From Bacillota bacterium (GTDB taxonomy: Bacteria; Bacillota; Clostridia; Peptostreptococcales; Anaerovoracaceae): a DNA stretch of 64,000 nt. Positions 52,204 to 62,200 of this stretch are shown here, piece after piece. The stretch lies in contig JAETTD010000004.1 in assembly GCA_021769295.1 (NCBI GenBank), positions 62,001-126,000 of the forward strand, in the 5' to 3' direction. Within the stretch, counting starts at the first letter, position 1. Each line of letters opens with the position of its first letter. The notes below the pieces were generated by a model. The model was not told the DNA's origin, searched no databases, and was given only the letters and a program-made list of their open reading frames with translations. The position numbers were made by a program, and so were the translations under genes.

Positions 52204-52674
52204 CTAAATTGTCAATTCTGCAAGCTGAAAATTGATGACCTTTTTTAAGTCCTCCAAAGAAAGCTCTATCTGATAACCTATCTTGCCTGCGCTCACGCAA
52301 AAATCTTTCGGCCCTTCTGCGGTTACATCCACAGTGGTCTTGAAAAATTTTTTCATCCCTATAGGCGAACAGCCGCCGTGTACATATCCGGTCAGAGGCA
52401 GAAGCTCTTTGGATTTTATCATTTCCACAGACTTTTCTCCCACTGCCTTGGCTGCCTTTTTCAAATCCAGCTCCTTGGTAACGGGAATTACAAAGACATA
52501 ATAATTTTTACTTTTACCTATGGTAATTAGAGTTTTAAACACCCTGTCAGGCTCCTCTCCAAGGGCTTCAGCCACTTCTTTGCCGCTTACGGCTCCTGTA
52601 TCTTTATAGCAATGGCTTTTATATTTAATCTTTTTTTGATCAAGGAGTCTCATTACGTTTGTCTTTTCTTCCAT
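52204..52674 (-). CDS. ybaK: YbaK/EbsC-type Cys-tRNA(Pro) deacylase
   Basis: Trans-editing factor that removes mischarged amino acids from tRNA. 156 residues. NVMRLLDQKKIKYKSHCYKD at the N terminus, DRVFKTLITIGKSKNYYVFV (conserved K-T-L), VHGGCSPIGMKK (GxxSPxG motif, about 112-123) and the terminal FCVSAGKIGYQIELSLEDL all match. ATG follows AGGGACGGGTGT. Confidence 0.92.
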   Translation of the reverse strand: MEEKTNVMRLLDQKKIKYKSHCYKDTGAVSGKEVAEALGEEPDRVFKTLITIGKSKNYYVFVIPVTKELDLKKAAKAVGEKSVEMIKSKELLPLTGYVHGGCSPIGMKKFFKTTVDVTAEGPKDFCVSAGKIGYQIELSLEDLKKVINFQLAELTI

Positions 52675-52695
52675 ACACCCGTCCCTTTTTCACCT

Positions 52696-52727
52696 AAAAA
52701 CTTCCACAATCATATGCGGAAGTTTTT
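52696..52727 (-). terminator. terminator of the AGCS transporter gene
   Basis: AAAAACTTCC-CA pairs with TG-GGAAGTTTTT around a short loop; T run on the minus strand. Confidence 0.85.
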
Positions 52728-52747
52728 ATATATTGCTTATATTTGAT

Positions 52748-54157
52748 TTAATCTGCTTTTTGATTTATTTCAAGCTTTTCTTCAACATTATCTTCACCTT
52801 TTGCGGAAGCGGCCACAAGGCCGGAAAGTGCAATCAATGCGATAGCGTTAGGCAGTACCATAAGCTGGTTGAACATGTCTTGCAGTTCCCATACCAAATC
52901 ATTGGATAAGCATGAACCCAAGAAGATGAACACTATTGCAAGCGCTGAATAAGGCAGCACGCCTTTCTTTCCGAAGAGATAGATTATGTTCAGCTTTCCA
53001 AAGAAGTTCCAGCTCAAGATGGTGGAAAATGCGAAGAAGGCCAGACAAACGGCTACGAATATGTTTCCTATGCTGCTGCCGAATACGCTTGAAAATGCAA
53101 GCTGACCCATGTTAGTCTTATCAACGCCTTCTGCAGCTCCATGTGCAAGGATTCCGTCTCCTGCATATAATGTGGAAATTACGACAAGCGCTGTCATCGT
53201 AAGCACTACAAATGTATCGATAAACACGCCTATCATCGCAACCACGCCCTGGTCGTGAGGTTTTTTAACGTTGGCCATAGCGTGAGCGTGAGGTGTTGAA
53301 CCCATACCTGCTTCATTGGAGAACAAACCTCTCTTGGCGCCCTGGCTGATAGCAGTCTTAAGGGCATATCCTATTCCTCCGCCGATTATCGATTGAGGCG
53401 CAAAAGCGTATTTGAAAATCATTCCTATGGTTTCAGGAATGTACTTTGCACGCATAACCAAAAGAATCAGGCCGCCTATTATATAAAGGAATGCCATAAT
53501 AGGTACTATTTTTTCCGCAACCGATGCGATTCTCTGTATTCCGCCTATAAATATGAATGCGGCAACAGCGGCTACTATTATTCCCACAACCCATGACGGT
53601 ACGCCGAAAGCGGTGCTGAAAGTAGCTCCGATTGAGTTGGACTGAACCATAACTCCCATGAATCCAAGAGATAAAATAATCGCAACGGAGAAGAATGCTG
53701 CAAGGAACTTTCCGAATTTATTCGGGAACGCTCTCTTTATGTAATAAACAGGGCCGCCCAATACGGTTCCGTCATCCTGCACTATTCTGGTCTTCTGAGC
53801 AAGTACGGCTTCTGCATAAATAGTAGCCATTCCAAAGAAGGCAATTATCCACATCCAGAAGATAGCTCCCGGACCTCCTATAAGAATTGCTCCGCAGGCT
53901 CCTATTATATTTCCGGTTCCTACCTGAGCTGCAATGGCTGTGGCAAGAGCCTGAAAAGATGAAATACCGTTCTCCTGCTTACCTCCGTTCATGGAGAACT
54001 TTCCGAAGACAGCTTTGAACCCTTCGCCAAGGTAACGGACCTGTACAAATTTTGTCTTTATGGTAAATATAAGTCCTGTTCCCAGAAGAAGAATCATAAG
54101 CACATAGTCGGAAAGATAAGAATTGACTGTCTGTACAATGCTTAAAAGTGTTTCCAT
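52748..54157 (-). CDS. sodium:alanine/glycine symporter (AGCS family)
   Basis: Na+-coupled uptake of alanine or glycine. 469 residues with about 11 membrane segments. Family signatures: FQALATAIAAQVGTGNIIGA (about 68-87), GPGAIFWMWIIAFFGMATIY, GPVYYIKRAF, RGLFSNEAGMGSTPHAHAMA (about 283-302). A glycine riboswitch with a terminator lies directly upstream, which points to glycine as the physiological substrate. ATG follows AGGAGGGAATTTTA. Confidence 0.95.
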   Translation of the reverse strand: METLLSIVQTVNSYLSDYVLMILLLGTGLIFTIKTKFVQVRYLGEGFKAVFGKFSMNGGKQENGISSFQALATAIAAQVGTGNIIGACGAILIGGPGAIFWMWIIAFFGMATIYAEAVLAQKTRIVQDDGTVLGGPVYYIKRAFPNKFGKFLAAFFSVAIILSLGFMGVMVQSNSIGATFSTAFGVPSWVVGIIVAAVAAFIFIGGIQRIASVAEKIVPIMAFLYIIGGLILLVMRAKYIPETIGMIFKYAFAPQSIIGGGIGYALKTAISQGAKRGLFSNEAGMGSTPHAHAMANVKKPHDQGVVAMIGVFIDTFVVLTMTALVVISTLYAGDGILAHGAAEGVDKTNMGQLAFSSVFGSSIGNIFVAVCLAFFAFSTILSWNFFGKLNIIYLFGKKGVLPYSALAIVFIFLGSCLSNDLVWELQDMFNQLMVLPNAIALIALSGLVAASAKGEDNVEEKLEINQKAD

Positions 54158-54183
54158 TAAAATTCCCTCCTAACAAATAAAAA

Positions 54184-54207
54184 AGCAGCTGATAAATATC
54201 AGCAGCT
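54184..54207 (-). terminator. riboswitch-controlled terminator before the AGCS gene
   Basis: GCTGATA-AA-TATCAGC core with flanking AGC/GCT pairs, followed on the minus strand by TTTTTTATT. Lies between the glycine aptamer and the start codon. Confidence 0.75.
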
Positions 54208-54236
54208 CCAGAAAATAAACGGCTCGCGAAACACAA

Positions 54237-54405
54237 TTAAGTCAAACTATGTCCGCTCTGTCCTTTTACCTGAGAGATTCAGCCGCTTGCAGGCGGCCTT
54301 GCACCTTCGGTACCCAAAATGGGATTCTCCAGAGTTCCCTCCACCTTCGGTTTCCAAGGCCTTTGCCCTCGGATTCCAAAAGCTTCTCAGGGGATATTAC
54401 TATGT
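54237..54405 (-). ncRNA. glycine riboswitch
   Basis: On the minus strand the diagnostic core TCTCTCAGGTAAAAGGACAG (around 54257-54277) is preceded by ACCGAAGGTGCAAGG (around 54298-54312) and further upstream by a second ACCGAAGGTGGAGG (around 54337-54352). This is the glycine aptamer pattern; the 3' aptamer is clear. Whether the 5' half forms a full second aptamer or a ghost aptamer I cannot decide by eye. Controls the AGCS symporter gene by transcription attenuation. Confidence 0.93.
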
Positions 54406-54406
54406 T

Positions 54407-54436
54407 ATAGTAGCATTACTTTATACACTTTGTCAA
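54407..54436 (-). promoter_or_regulatory. promoter of the glycine riboswitch-AGCS transcript
   Basis: TTGACA (54431-54436), 18-base spacer, TACTAT (54407-54412). Confidence 0.65.
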
Positions 54437-54463
54437 GATACCTTTACTATTATTTTATCAAAC

Positions 54464-55246
54464 TTATGAAAGCGCTACGTCCAGCATCATCATAACGGAA
54501 AACCCGGCAGCAAATGCCATGGTTCCCACGTTGGAATGGCTGCCTTCGGACATTTCCGGTATAAGATCTTCAACTACCACATAAATCATGGCGCCTGCCG
54601 CAAAGCTGAGCAGATAAGGCAACGCAGGAATCACAAAGCCTGCCGCCAGAATCGTTATAACGGCACCTATAGGCTCTACCGCTCCCGACAGAATCCCGCT
54701 CCCAAACGCTGTAACTTTCCTAAAGCCTTCTGCTCTCAGAGGCATGGATATTATGGCGCCCTCAGGAAAATTCTGTATGGCTATGCCTATTGAAAGGGCA
54801 AGGGCGCTCATAGCTGTAATATCCGAATTTCCCGCAAGAAAGCCTGCATATACCGCTCCCACCGCCATTCCCTCAGGTATATTGTGCAGTGTAACTGCCA
54901 GCAAAAGCATGGTGGTCTTAGGCAATCCTTTCTTGGGTCCTTCCACATGCCGGCCTTTATTATGCACATGAGGTACTATGTGGTCCAATAAAAACAGAAA
55001 CAGAATTCCTATCCAAAATCCGATTACAGCCGGAACAAAGGCCCATTTGCCCATACCCGAAGATTGCTCTATGGCAGGTATCAAAAGGCTCCAGACGGAT
55101 GCGGCAACCATAACGCCTGCCGCAAATCCCGTCAACATGCGTCTTAGAGTATCTCCCATGGATTTCTTCATAAAGAATACGCAGGCGGCGCCCAGAGATG
55201 TGCCTGCAAAGGGAATCAAAATTCCCAGCAATATCTTTATCGTCAT
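54464..55246 (-). CDS. ZIP-family divalent metal transporter
   Basis: Imports zinc or other divalent metals. 260 residues with eight hydrophobic segments. The metal-binding membrane motifs are visible: TLHNIPEGMAVGAVYAGF in segment IV (about 119-136, HNxPEG) and IGIAIQNFPEGAIISMPL in segment V (about 153-170, QNxPEG; the usual H is Q as in one ZIP subgroup). Between segments III and IV is a short basic loop DHIVPHVHNKGRHVEG that may bind metal. Starts 3 bases after the yyaL-like stop, so cotranscribed with it. Confidence 0.92.
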   Translation of the reverse strand: MTIKILLGILIPFAGTSLGAACVFFMKKSMGDTLRRMLTGFAAGVMVAASVWSLLIPAIEQSSGMGKWAFVPAVIGFWIGILFLFLLDHIVPHVHNKGRHVEGPKKGLPKTTMLLLAVTLHNIPEGMAVGAVYAGFLAGNSDITAMSALALSIGIAIQNFPEGAIISMPLRAEGFRKVTAFGSGILSGAVEPIGAVITILAAGFVIPALPYLLSFAAGAMIYVVVEDLIPEMSEGSHSNVGTMAFAAGFSVMMMLDVALS

Positions 55247-55249
55247 TGT

Positions 55250-57279
55250 TTAAAACTCCAATTTTGAAAAATCCCCTGTCGGAGCTTTGCAGGAACCGTT
55301 TTGGCATAGGTACCACATGACGCCTTCATCAGGCAAGGGGTAATTTGCGGTAAACGGTGCGCATCGGGAAAGGACTTCCCCATTATCCTCGGTTTTGGCA
55401 ATAACGCACAAATCATTTGCGGTATGCGTCTTTAAATATTCTCTTATCTCGGACGGTATTTGTTTGCCTGTGCATATGAGCTCTTTATGAGGGTACACCC
55501 TTTTTAACATTGCAAGCAGGTAAAAAGTATGCCCTTGAGGATAATTTTGTGCGGATTCTGCCATAAATTTATGCTGCTTTGCCGAAATTTCAATCCACTT
55601 TGGTTCGCCGGTTAAATTTCCGAGATTTTCAAACACCGCCGCAGCGACCGAGTTTCCTGACGGCAAAGCTCCGTCATAAGTCTCTTTGGGTCTTGCAATC
55701 AACTGCTCCGAATCATGTGTATTTATAAAATACCCTCCTTTTTCATCTTCAAACAGTTTGACAATCTGTTCCGCCCTCATAAGAGCTTTTTTCAGGAAAT
55801 CCGCATCCAAAGTGACCTTATACAAGGTCAAAAGCGCCAAAGCGTAGACCGCATAGTCATCAAGCTGCCCCTGATTGGCCGCTTCTCCGTCTCTGTACCT
55901 GAGAAACAGCCTGTTGTTCTCATCTGTCATGTTATTTTCTATAAACCTTTGAGCCTTTATTGCCGCTTCTGTATATTTATCTTTTCCCAAAGCCTGCCCC
56001 GCCTTTGCCATGGCTATTATGGCCCACGAGTTCCAGGAGAGCAGTATCTTGTCGTCTTTATGCAGCTCTGCCCGCTGCTTTCGGTAATCATAAAGCTTTT
56101 TAAGCCTTTTATCCTCTGCGGGCCATCCTTTCACGCCTTTTATGAGATTGGGAACAGACTTCCCTTCAAAATTTCCTTTATCTGTAATATCGTATATGCG
56201 GCAAAATTCTTCCGCATCTTTTTCTTCCAGCACGTCAAAGATTTCCATTTTGCTGAAAGCATAGAACCTTCCCTCTTCCCCGCCGCTGTCCGCATCCTGA
56301 CCGCAGTAAAAGCCTCCCTCGCTGTCCGTAAGCTCCGACAGAATATATTCTGCCGTTCTCTCGGCAATCTGGGCGTAGAAGTCGTTTTTCGTTATCTGAT
56401 AAGCGTTGATGTAGGCTGCAATGAGGAGGGCGTTGTCGCAAAGCATCTTTTCAAAGTGGGGAATGAGCCATATATCATCCGTAGAGTAGCGCGAAAATCC
56501 CCCTCCTATCTGGTCGAAAATTCCTCCCCTGGCCATGGCCTGCAAAGTGGTTTCTGCCATTTCCAAGGCTTCTGCTTCATGCTCTCTTTCATAATAATCC
56601 ATAAGAAACATCAGATTGTGAGGCTCAGGAAATTTTGGCGCCTGCCCGAATCCTCCCCACCTGGCATCATAGGTTTCCTTAAACCCTTCATATGCCTTTC
56701 CGGCAAGAGAAATATCAGGCTCACAGTCTCCTTTTATCCGTTCTTCCGTCAGAAAATCGGTTATGCGATTGCCTGCTTCAATCAATCTGCTTCTCTCGTT
56801 TCGCCATAAGTCTGCAATGCCTTTAAGCAGCTCTATCATACCCGGCATATTGCCCGCACTCTTTTTTGGGAAATACGTTCCCGCAAAGAAAGGCTTTTGC
56901 TCCGCGGTCATGACGACAGTCAGCGGCCACCCTCCTGAGCCTGTGACCGCTTGGCATACGGCCATATAGACGGCGTCTATATCAGGTCTTTCTTCACGGT
57001 CTACTTTTATACATATAAACTCTCTATTCAGTATTTCGGCCACTTCTTTGTCCTCAAATGACTCATGTGCCATAACATGGCACCAATGACAAGTGCATAA
57101 TTGCAGACAAGTCAGCTATACCCAACAGATAGAAAAATGGGTTTATCCAAAAGCTTTGCTTTGTCAAATGCCTCTTCTCCCCACGGATACCACTGCACCG
57201 GGTTATATGCATGCTGCAGCAAATAAGGAGATTTTTCATTTATCAATCTGTTAGGCGTATTGTTTTTTTCATTGTCCAC
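55250..57279 (-). pseudogene. thioredoxin-domain/DUF255 (YyaL-like) gene, frameshifted at the CxxC motif
   Basis: The intact family is about 680 residues: thioredoxin-like N-terminal domain plus an (alpha/alpha)6 barrel. Here a good start (GTG at 57279 after AAAGGAGGTGGTCTT) reads [20 protein letters not shown] then PIFLSVGYS and hits TGA near 57111. The continuation TCHWCHVMAHESFEDKEV is in another frame from about 57094 and runs on uninterrupted to 55250. The two parts are separated by an extra 20 bases, TGACTTGTC then TGCAATTATGC, with ACTTGTC present on both sides. The remaining 607-residue frame starting at MAHESFED lacks the CHWC active site. Confidence 0.85.
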
Positions 57280-57377
57280 AAGACCACCTCCTTTATAATA
57301 ATGTGATTTTAATATTCTTTTCTTTTTGGAAACATATTATGCGGTATTGCGTTGTGTTGAGTTGTCTTGCGACGCCA

Positions 57378-57442
57378 TGCTTGACGGTTCCATGCTTTGC
57401 GGTGACTTGCTTGACGGTGCTTTGCTTTGCGGTGCCTTGCGG
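57378..57442 (+). repeat. 15-bp tandem repeat (30-bp higher-order unit)
   Basis: Four 15-base units alternate between two forms: TGCTTGACGGTTCCA, TGCTTTGCGGTGACT, TGCTTGACGGTGCTT, TGCTTTGCGGTGCCT, starting at 57378, 57393, 57408 and 57423, then a partial copy. The minus strand is open here and would encode pentapeptide repeats HRKAx/HRQAx, but no ribosome site or homologue supports a gene. Confidence 0.8.
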
Positions 57443-57551
57443 AAACAAAGGCTTCACCCTTCAATCTATTTGTGCATAAAATATAAGAGCGCAATAACGT
57501 CAAGCGGCTGCATGACAGTCGCTTATGCTAAGAAAGGCAGGAATTCCATAT

Positions 57552-58112
57552 ATGAAAATTTTTATTGACCAGGGGCATAACCCGCAAAATCCCAACGCAG
57601 GCGCCGAAGCAAACGGCGTCAGAGAGCAGGATGTGACATATGAAGTAGGAGTGAGATTGGCAGAGCTTCTGCGCTCCAATCCTTTTTTTGAAGTGCGGCT
57701 TTCTCGAAACAGCCCTACAGAACAGCTGGGCGTATCCAACGCAACCAGCCTTGCTGCCAGAGTAAACGCAGCCAACAGCTGGGGCGCTGATTATTTCATA
57801 AGCCTCCACTGCAACGCCAGCTCAATTACCAGTGCCAGCGGCAGCGAGGTGTATGTGTACAGTCAGAGCAGCAGAGCCTATCCTCTCGGAGAGGATATTT
57901 TGGTGGGCTTGCATAATGCCACAGGTCTGCCAAATCGCGGAATGCGCATAAATCCAAGCCTATATGTGCTGAGGCTTACGACTATGCCGGCTCTCCTCGT
58001 CGAAATGGGCTACCTGACCAATACCACCGATGCAAATCTTCTGTCTACGAACCCTCAAAGCTTTGCCCGCGGCATATATAACGGTATGCTTCAGTATTTT
58101 CAGCTTGCGTAG
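57552..58112 (+). CDS. N-acetylmuramoyl-L-alanine amidase (Amidase_3), leaderless
   Basis: Cleaves the amide bond between MurNAc and the stem peptide. 186 residues comprising just the Amidase_3 domain. Zinc ligands and catalytic residues: KIFIDQGHNPQNPNAG (His near 8), VREQDVTYEVG (Glu near 27), FISLHCNASS (His near 83), and PALLVEMGYLTNTTDANLL (Glu near 150). There is no signal peptide, unlike most secreted homologues; it may be phage-derived, a mother-cell lysis enzyme, or exported some other way. ATG at 57552 follows GGCAGGAATTCCATAT; the longer frame to 57525 adds an unlikely 9 residues. Flanked on both sides by repeats. Confidence 0.92.
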   Translation: MKIFIDQGHNPQNPNAGAEANGVREQDVTYEVGVRLAELLRSNPFFEVRLSRNSPTEQLGVSNATSLAARVNAANSWGADYFISLHCNASSITSASGSEVYVYSQSSRAYPLGEDILVGLHNATGLPNRGMRINPSLYVLRLTTMPALLVEMGYLTNTTDANLLSTNPQSFARGIYNGMLQYFQLA

Positions 58113-58124
58113 GCAGGGTTGTGC

Positions 58125-58205
58125 TCAGATTGTGCTCGGGTTGTGGTCGGGTTGTCTGAGTTGACACGTTTCGGATTGCCTGGGAGGACACGTTTCGGAT
58201 CATCC
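58125..58205 (+). repeat. short degenerate repeats before the R2 array
   Basis: GTTGTGCTC, TTGTGCTCGG and TTGTGGTCGG in a row, then GACACGTTTCGGAT twice. It appears to be decayed material of the same composition as the R2 array that follows; no gene. Confidence 0.45.
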
Positions 58206-58210
58206 AAGCT

Positions 58211-58458
58211 GCAACGTTTCGGTGAATTTGCGCAATTATGTTAAGGTCTGCTGAAATGGTGTTGCCGGCGCTACAACGTTTCTGTGATTTCACGAAATTA
58301 TGTTAAGGGGCGCCGAAATTGTGTTGCCGGCGCTGCAACGTTCCTGTGATTTCACGCAATTATGTTAAGGAACGCCGAAATCGTGTTGCCGGCGCTACAA
58401 CGTTTCTGTGATTTCACGAAATTATGTTAAGGGACGCCGAAATTGTGTTGCCACCTTC
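58211..58458 (+). repeat. R2 array: four direct repeats at exact 62-bp period
   Basis: Units start (G/A)CAACGTT at 58211, 58273, 58335 and 58397 (62, 62, 62). Each has a small palindrome GTGATTTCAC followed by G(A/C)AATTATGTTAAGG, then a GC-rich hairpin such as GCGCCG-12-CGGCGC, and GTGTTGCC. The first unit is diverged. The same core in GTGAATTCAC form makes the inverted ends of the element at 4017-4252. The 547-bp gap around it (58113-58659) holds no gene. Confidence 0.88.
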
Positions 58459-58659
58459 ACCGTTTTCGGTTATCCATGGCACTGATGGTATCTTAAAGTG
58501 CACCGAAAATTCCGTCAGCCGCACGGGATTTTCAGGCTGCGTCTAAAGGCGCTTTATTATACCTGTATTATTGTTCCATGCACCGGCAACAGCAAGTTGC
58601 TTGCCAAAGCTGCTCTGCAGGTATACTATAAAGACATCTTAGTTCAAGGAGGAAGCATC

Positions 58660-59103
58660 ATGGAAATGCATGAAATACTTAAAAATCTGCGTGAAAGCAA
58701 TAGCCTTACGCAGGAACAGATGGCAGAGCGCCTGATGGTCACCAGACAGGCTGTAAGCCGCTGGGAGACCGGAGAAACACAACCCAATACAGAAACGTTA
58801 AAATTGTTGTCACGGGAATTTAATATATCAATAAATACTCTTCTCGGTTCTCCCCGGCAGCTTATTTGCCAATGCTGCGGAATGCCGTTAAATGATGATG
58901 GCTTAATCAGCCGTGAAAATGACGGAAGCTATAATGAGGATTACTGTAAATGGTGTTATTCTGACGGTGAATTCGCCTATAAATCAAAGGATTCTCTAAT
59001 CGACTATCTTGTAAGTAATATGCCTAATCCGGAAAATCTGGCTGAAGATGTCCGCCGTAATCAATTTGACTCCTATCTTTCACTTCTTAAACATTGGAAA
59101 TAA
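58660..59103 (+). CDS. XRE regulator with C-terminal zinc-ribbon domain
   Basis: 147 residues. XRE HTH at 1-62 (LKNLRESNSLTQEQMAERLM, VTRQAVSRWETGETQPNTET). Residues about 68-147 form the Zn_ribbon_2-type domain: CQCCGMPLNDDG, then YCKWCYSDGEFAY, giving four cysteines in CxxC pairs, and a helical end. Such fusions are common in Clostridia; the target is unknown. ATG at 58660 follows CAAGGAGGAAGCATC. Confidence 0.88.
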   Translation: MEMHEILKNLRESNSLTQEQMAERLMVTRQAVSRWETGETQPNTETLKLLSREFNISINTLLGSPRQLICQCCGMPLNDDGLISRENDGSYNEDYCKWCYSDGEFAYKSKDSLIDYLVSNMPNPENLAEDVRRNQFDSYLSLLKHWK

Positions 59104-59143
59104 TATATGGCCTCACCAACCGCACAAACACTGGGCTATAAAT

Positions 59144-59193
59144 AAAACACCATTGAGTCCAAACCATAGAGGTTCGGATTTCAATGGTGTTTT
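59144..59193 (+). terminator. terminator of the XRE/zinc-ribbon gene
   Basis: AAAACACCATTGA (59144-59156) pairs with TCAATGGTGTTTT (59181-59193), followed by a short T-rich tail. Confidence 0.8.
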
Positions 59194-59210
59194 CTCGCTA
59201 AAGCCACAAC

Positions 59211-59251
59211 AAAAGCCGTGGATACTTGTTGTTCAAGTTCTCCACGGCTTT
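59211..59251 (-). terminator. terminator of the giant surface-protein gene
   Basis: AAAAGCCGTGGA (59211-59222) pairs perfectly with TCCACGGCTTTT (59240-59251). Lies 30 bases after the stop codon. Confidence 0.85.
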
Positions 59252-59281
59252 TATATATTATGCCACCACTAATTTTATCTA

Positions 59282-62200
59282 TCAGCCTTGCTGATTCTTA
59301 TTGCTTGCCGATTTAAAATAGAACAATGACAATATTGAAATTATCATTACTGCAATAAGCAGCATCATCGGCGAGCCTTCGCCTGTCTTAGGCACAGAAG
59401 GCTCTGTCTGCGGCGGCACAGGCTCATTGTATGAGTTGGTAAATACTGCACCGTCTTTAGGGTAAATGACATTTGCTTTCAGTTGTCCTGTTCCGTCATC
59501 GGTAACCTCGACGGTAACCGTATAAGCCGCATCGGAATAAGTTATCTGTTCATCGTCTCCTTTGGCTTCGGAGATTGTATAAACGTATTTGCCGGCTTCA
59601 GCATAGCTCATGGCAAAGCCTATTTTACCGTCTGCATCATTGCTTGCCTCTCCAATCACCTTGCCGTCCTCCGACAGAAGGAAATTGAATTCGCCCGCTT
59701 TCATCTGACGTCCCAAGAGCAGCTTGTTGCCCTGAATAATCACTTCTGCCGGCTTTGCGCTGTAGCTGTTTTTAAAGGATATTCCCTCAAGCTGGGTAAC
59801 TCCGTCTTCTGCATAATATACAGGCTCGGATACTGTCAGATTACCTGCTCCGTCATCGCTTACCGTGACCTTGACTTTAAATACGGTCCTGTCGTAGGTA
59901 ATGCCGCTGCCGTCGCGTCCGTTTTCGCTGACGGTATACCAGTGCTCTCCAATCAGGCTCTTGAGTTCTTCTTCGCTTTCTGCTTTAAGTCCTAACTCTG
60001 AGAATGTAACGATTCCATCCGGGCCATTGCTGCCTGTCGAAACCTCTTTTCCCTTTTCATCCTTTACGCTGAAACTGAACTCTCCGTCCTTCATATCACG
60101 GCCTGTCAGAATCTTGTCTGCTTTTATTCTGATAGTTGCGGCTCCGCCGTCAAAATCAGCCTCATAATCGTTGACAAATTCCGGCAACTTGCCGTCAGCC
60201 AGAGCTTTGCCATTGAGATAGTAGGTGGTGCGTACTGTCTCCAGCATACCCTCACCGTTATCTCTTACTTCAATTTCAACCGTGTAAACTCTGTCATCAT
60301 ATTTAATGCCGCTTATTCCGCCGTTAACTTCGCTCAGTGTAAAGGAGTGAACTCCTGCTGTGCTTATGCGAATATTCTCAAAGGCGACCCGTCCGTCAGA
60401 CTTGTTTTCTGCCGTAAGAGGAGCTGAAAGTTCGCCGCCTTCAAGCTTAAATCCGAAGACTCTGTCTCCCAAGTCGGTCTTTTCTCCGAAGCGGGTCATA
60501 GTCTTTAAAGCTTCAATCTTGGCAGCCGTCACAGGCGTAACGCTGTAGATATTCTTAAAGTCAGCTGCCGCGCCGCCCGCAGAAACGGTTCCTGAAACGG
60601 ATAAATTTTCTGCTCTGTATCCCGGCTCCTCAGCTTCGGTAACACTGTATCCGGTTCCGATCGGCAATCCTGATATCACTGCCTTCTGACCGTGCTTTAA
60701 GGTTATTGCATCACCGCTCTTAACAGTTCCTGCTTCATTTCCGTTCACCGTATATGAATAGCTGCCGCCAAGAGGCGTTTTGCCCGTATCCAGAAGGGTT
60801 ACGGTAAAGGAAAATTCCTTATTCTCATCTATTTTTGTATTCTGTCCGGCTGTCAGCTCAACGGTTTTGCTTATTGTCAGTTCTCCGCTTCCCGCTACAA
60901 CCGTGGCAGTGGTATTTGTAACCGTATTGCCTACCTGAGCCTTGTTTTCAACGGTCTTGCCCATGGCGTTCTCGTTTACCCTCGCCTTGAAGCTGACTGT
61001 ACCTGAGCCTCCGGCCGGAACATCTGCGATCTCCCAAGCTATCCTGTGAGTATTCGGATTATATATGCCTCCGTTGTCTGCGCTGTCCGTCACGTAGTCA
61101 AGCTCTGCCGGAAGAATATCCGTAATATTTACTACAGCCGGTGCGTCCTCCGTGTTGGTGTAGGAAACTGTATAGGTCAGAACATCTCCAACCTGAGCGC
61201 TTTTGGCGTCTGAACCTTCTGCGGTTTCCACCGTCTTCTTGGCTACCGGGTTGGTGACTGTATTGGTACTGTAAGAATTATCTCCTATCTCCACTCTTGC
61301 CGCATTGCTTATGGGATCAGTAGTCACCGCTTCAGGGTTTATCTGTACCGCAAAGCTTACCTCGCCGATTTCCGCTGCCTTTGCCTCCACTGTCCATGTG
61401 ATTGTACGTGTTTCAGGATCATAAACTCCGCCTCCGGTAACGCTGTCTTCCACGTAATCCGTCCCCGAAGGAATTTTATCCGTAACGGTCACCGTAGCTG
61501 CGGCAGGCGCTCCATTTTTGCCTACAGCATTATTTACCCAATTTATAGTATAGGTCAGCTTTTGATCTGCCCCGACAAGCCTACCGTCTCCTACATCTAC
61601 GGTTTTGCTGTTGGATGCCGCAACGTTGGTAAAGCTCGCCGCCCCTCCGTCACTGTAAGTCACCGTTGCAGTCAGCTTGCCGCTGTCCGTATTATCTGTC
61701 ACTGCAATCGTTACTGTGCAGCTGTGGCCGTCATAGGTCATGTTTTCTTCCCTGTCAGCGGCTTCAGGAATCTTCTCTCTGATTGAGAAGTTATAGGTTC
61801 CTGCTTCTTTAAAGGTCATATTTCCAAAGGAAAACTCTCCGTCCGACTTTTTATCAGCGGAAGCTCTTGTATTTGCCTCCACCTTTCCTGCTTCCATAGC
61901 TGCTGCGGTCTCATCATCGGCGGCAGAAAGCTCAAAGTCAAACTTGTCACCGTCGGTCCAGTCCCTGCCTGACAACGTTTTGGAGCCATGGAGTGCAGCC
62001 TCTCCCGTAAGGCTGATTTCCTCAGCCTTGTAAACATTGGTGAATACTGCGGCCTCGGCCGTTTCGTCGCCGTCATATACTACCTTTTCAACATAGAGAC
62101 TTCCCATAAGGTCATCGCTTACGGTTACTACAGCCGTAGCTGTGCGCTTGTCATAGGCAATGCCCGGCAACGGATCAAGCTGACCCTCAAGATTGTTTGT

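Noticed and set aside
57309..57503. Minus-strand frame with HRKAx/HRQAx pentapeptide repeats
   Set aside because: It is a by-product of the 15-bp tandem DNA repeat; no ribosome site, no homology, and the start lies in unsupported sequence.
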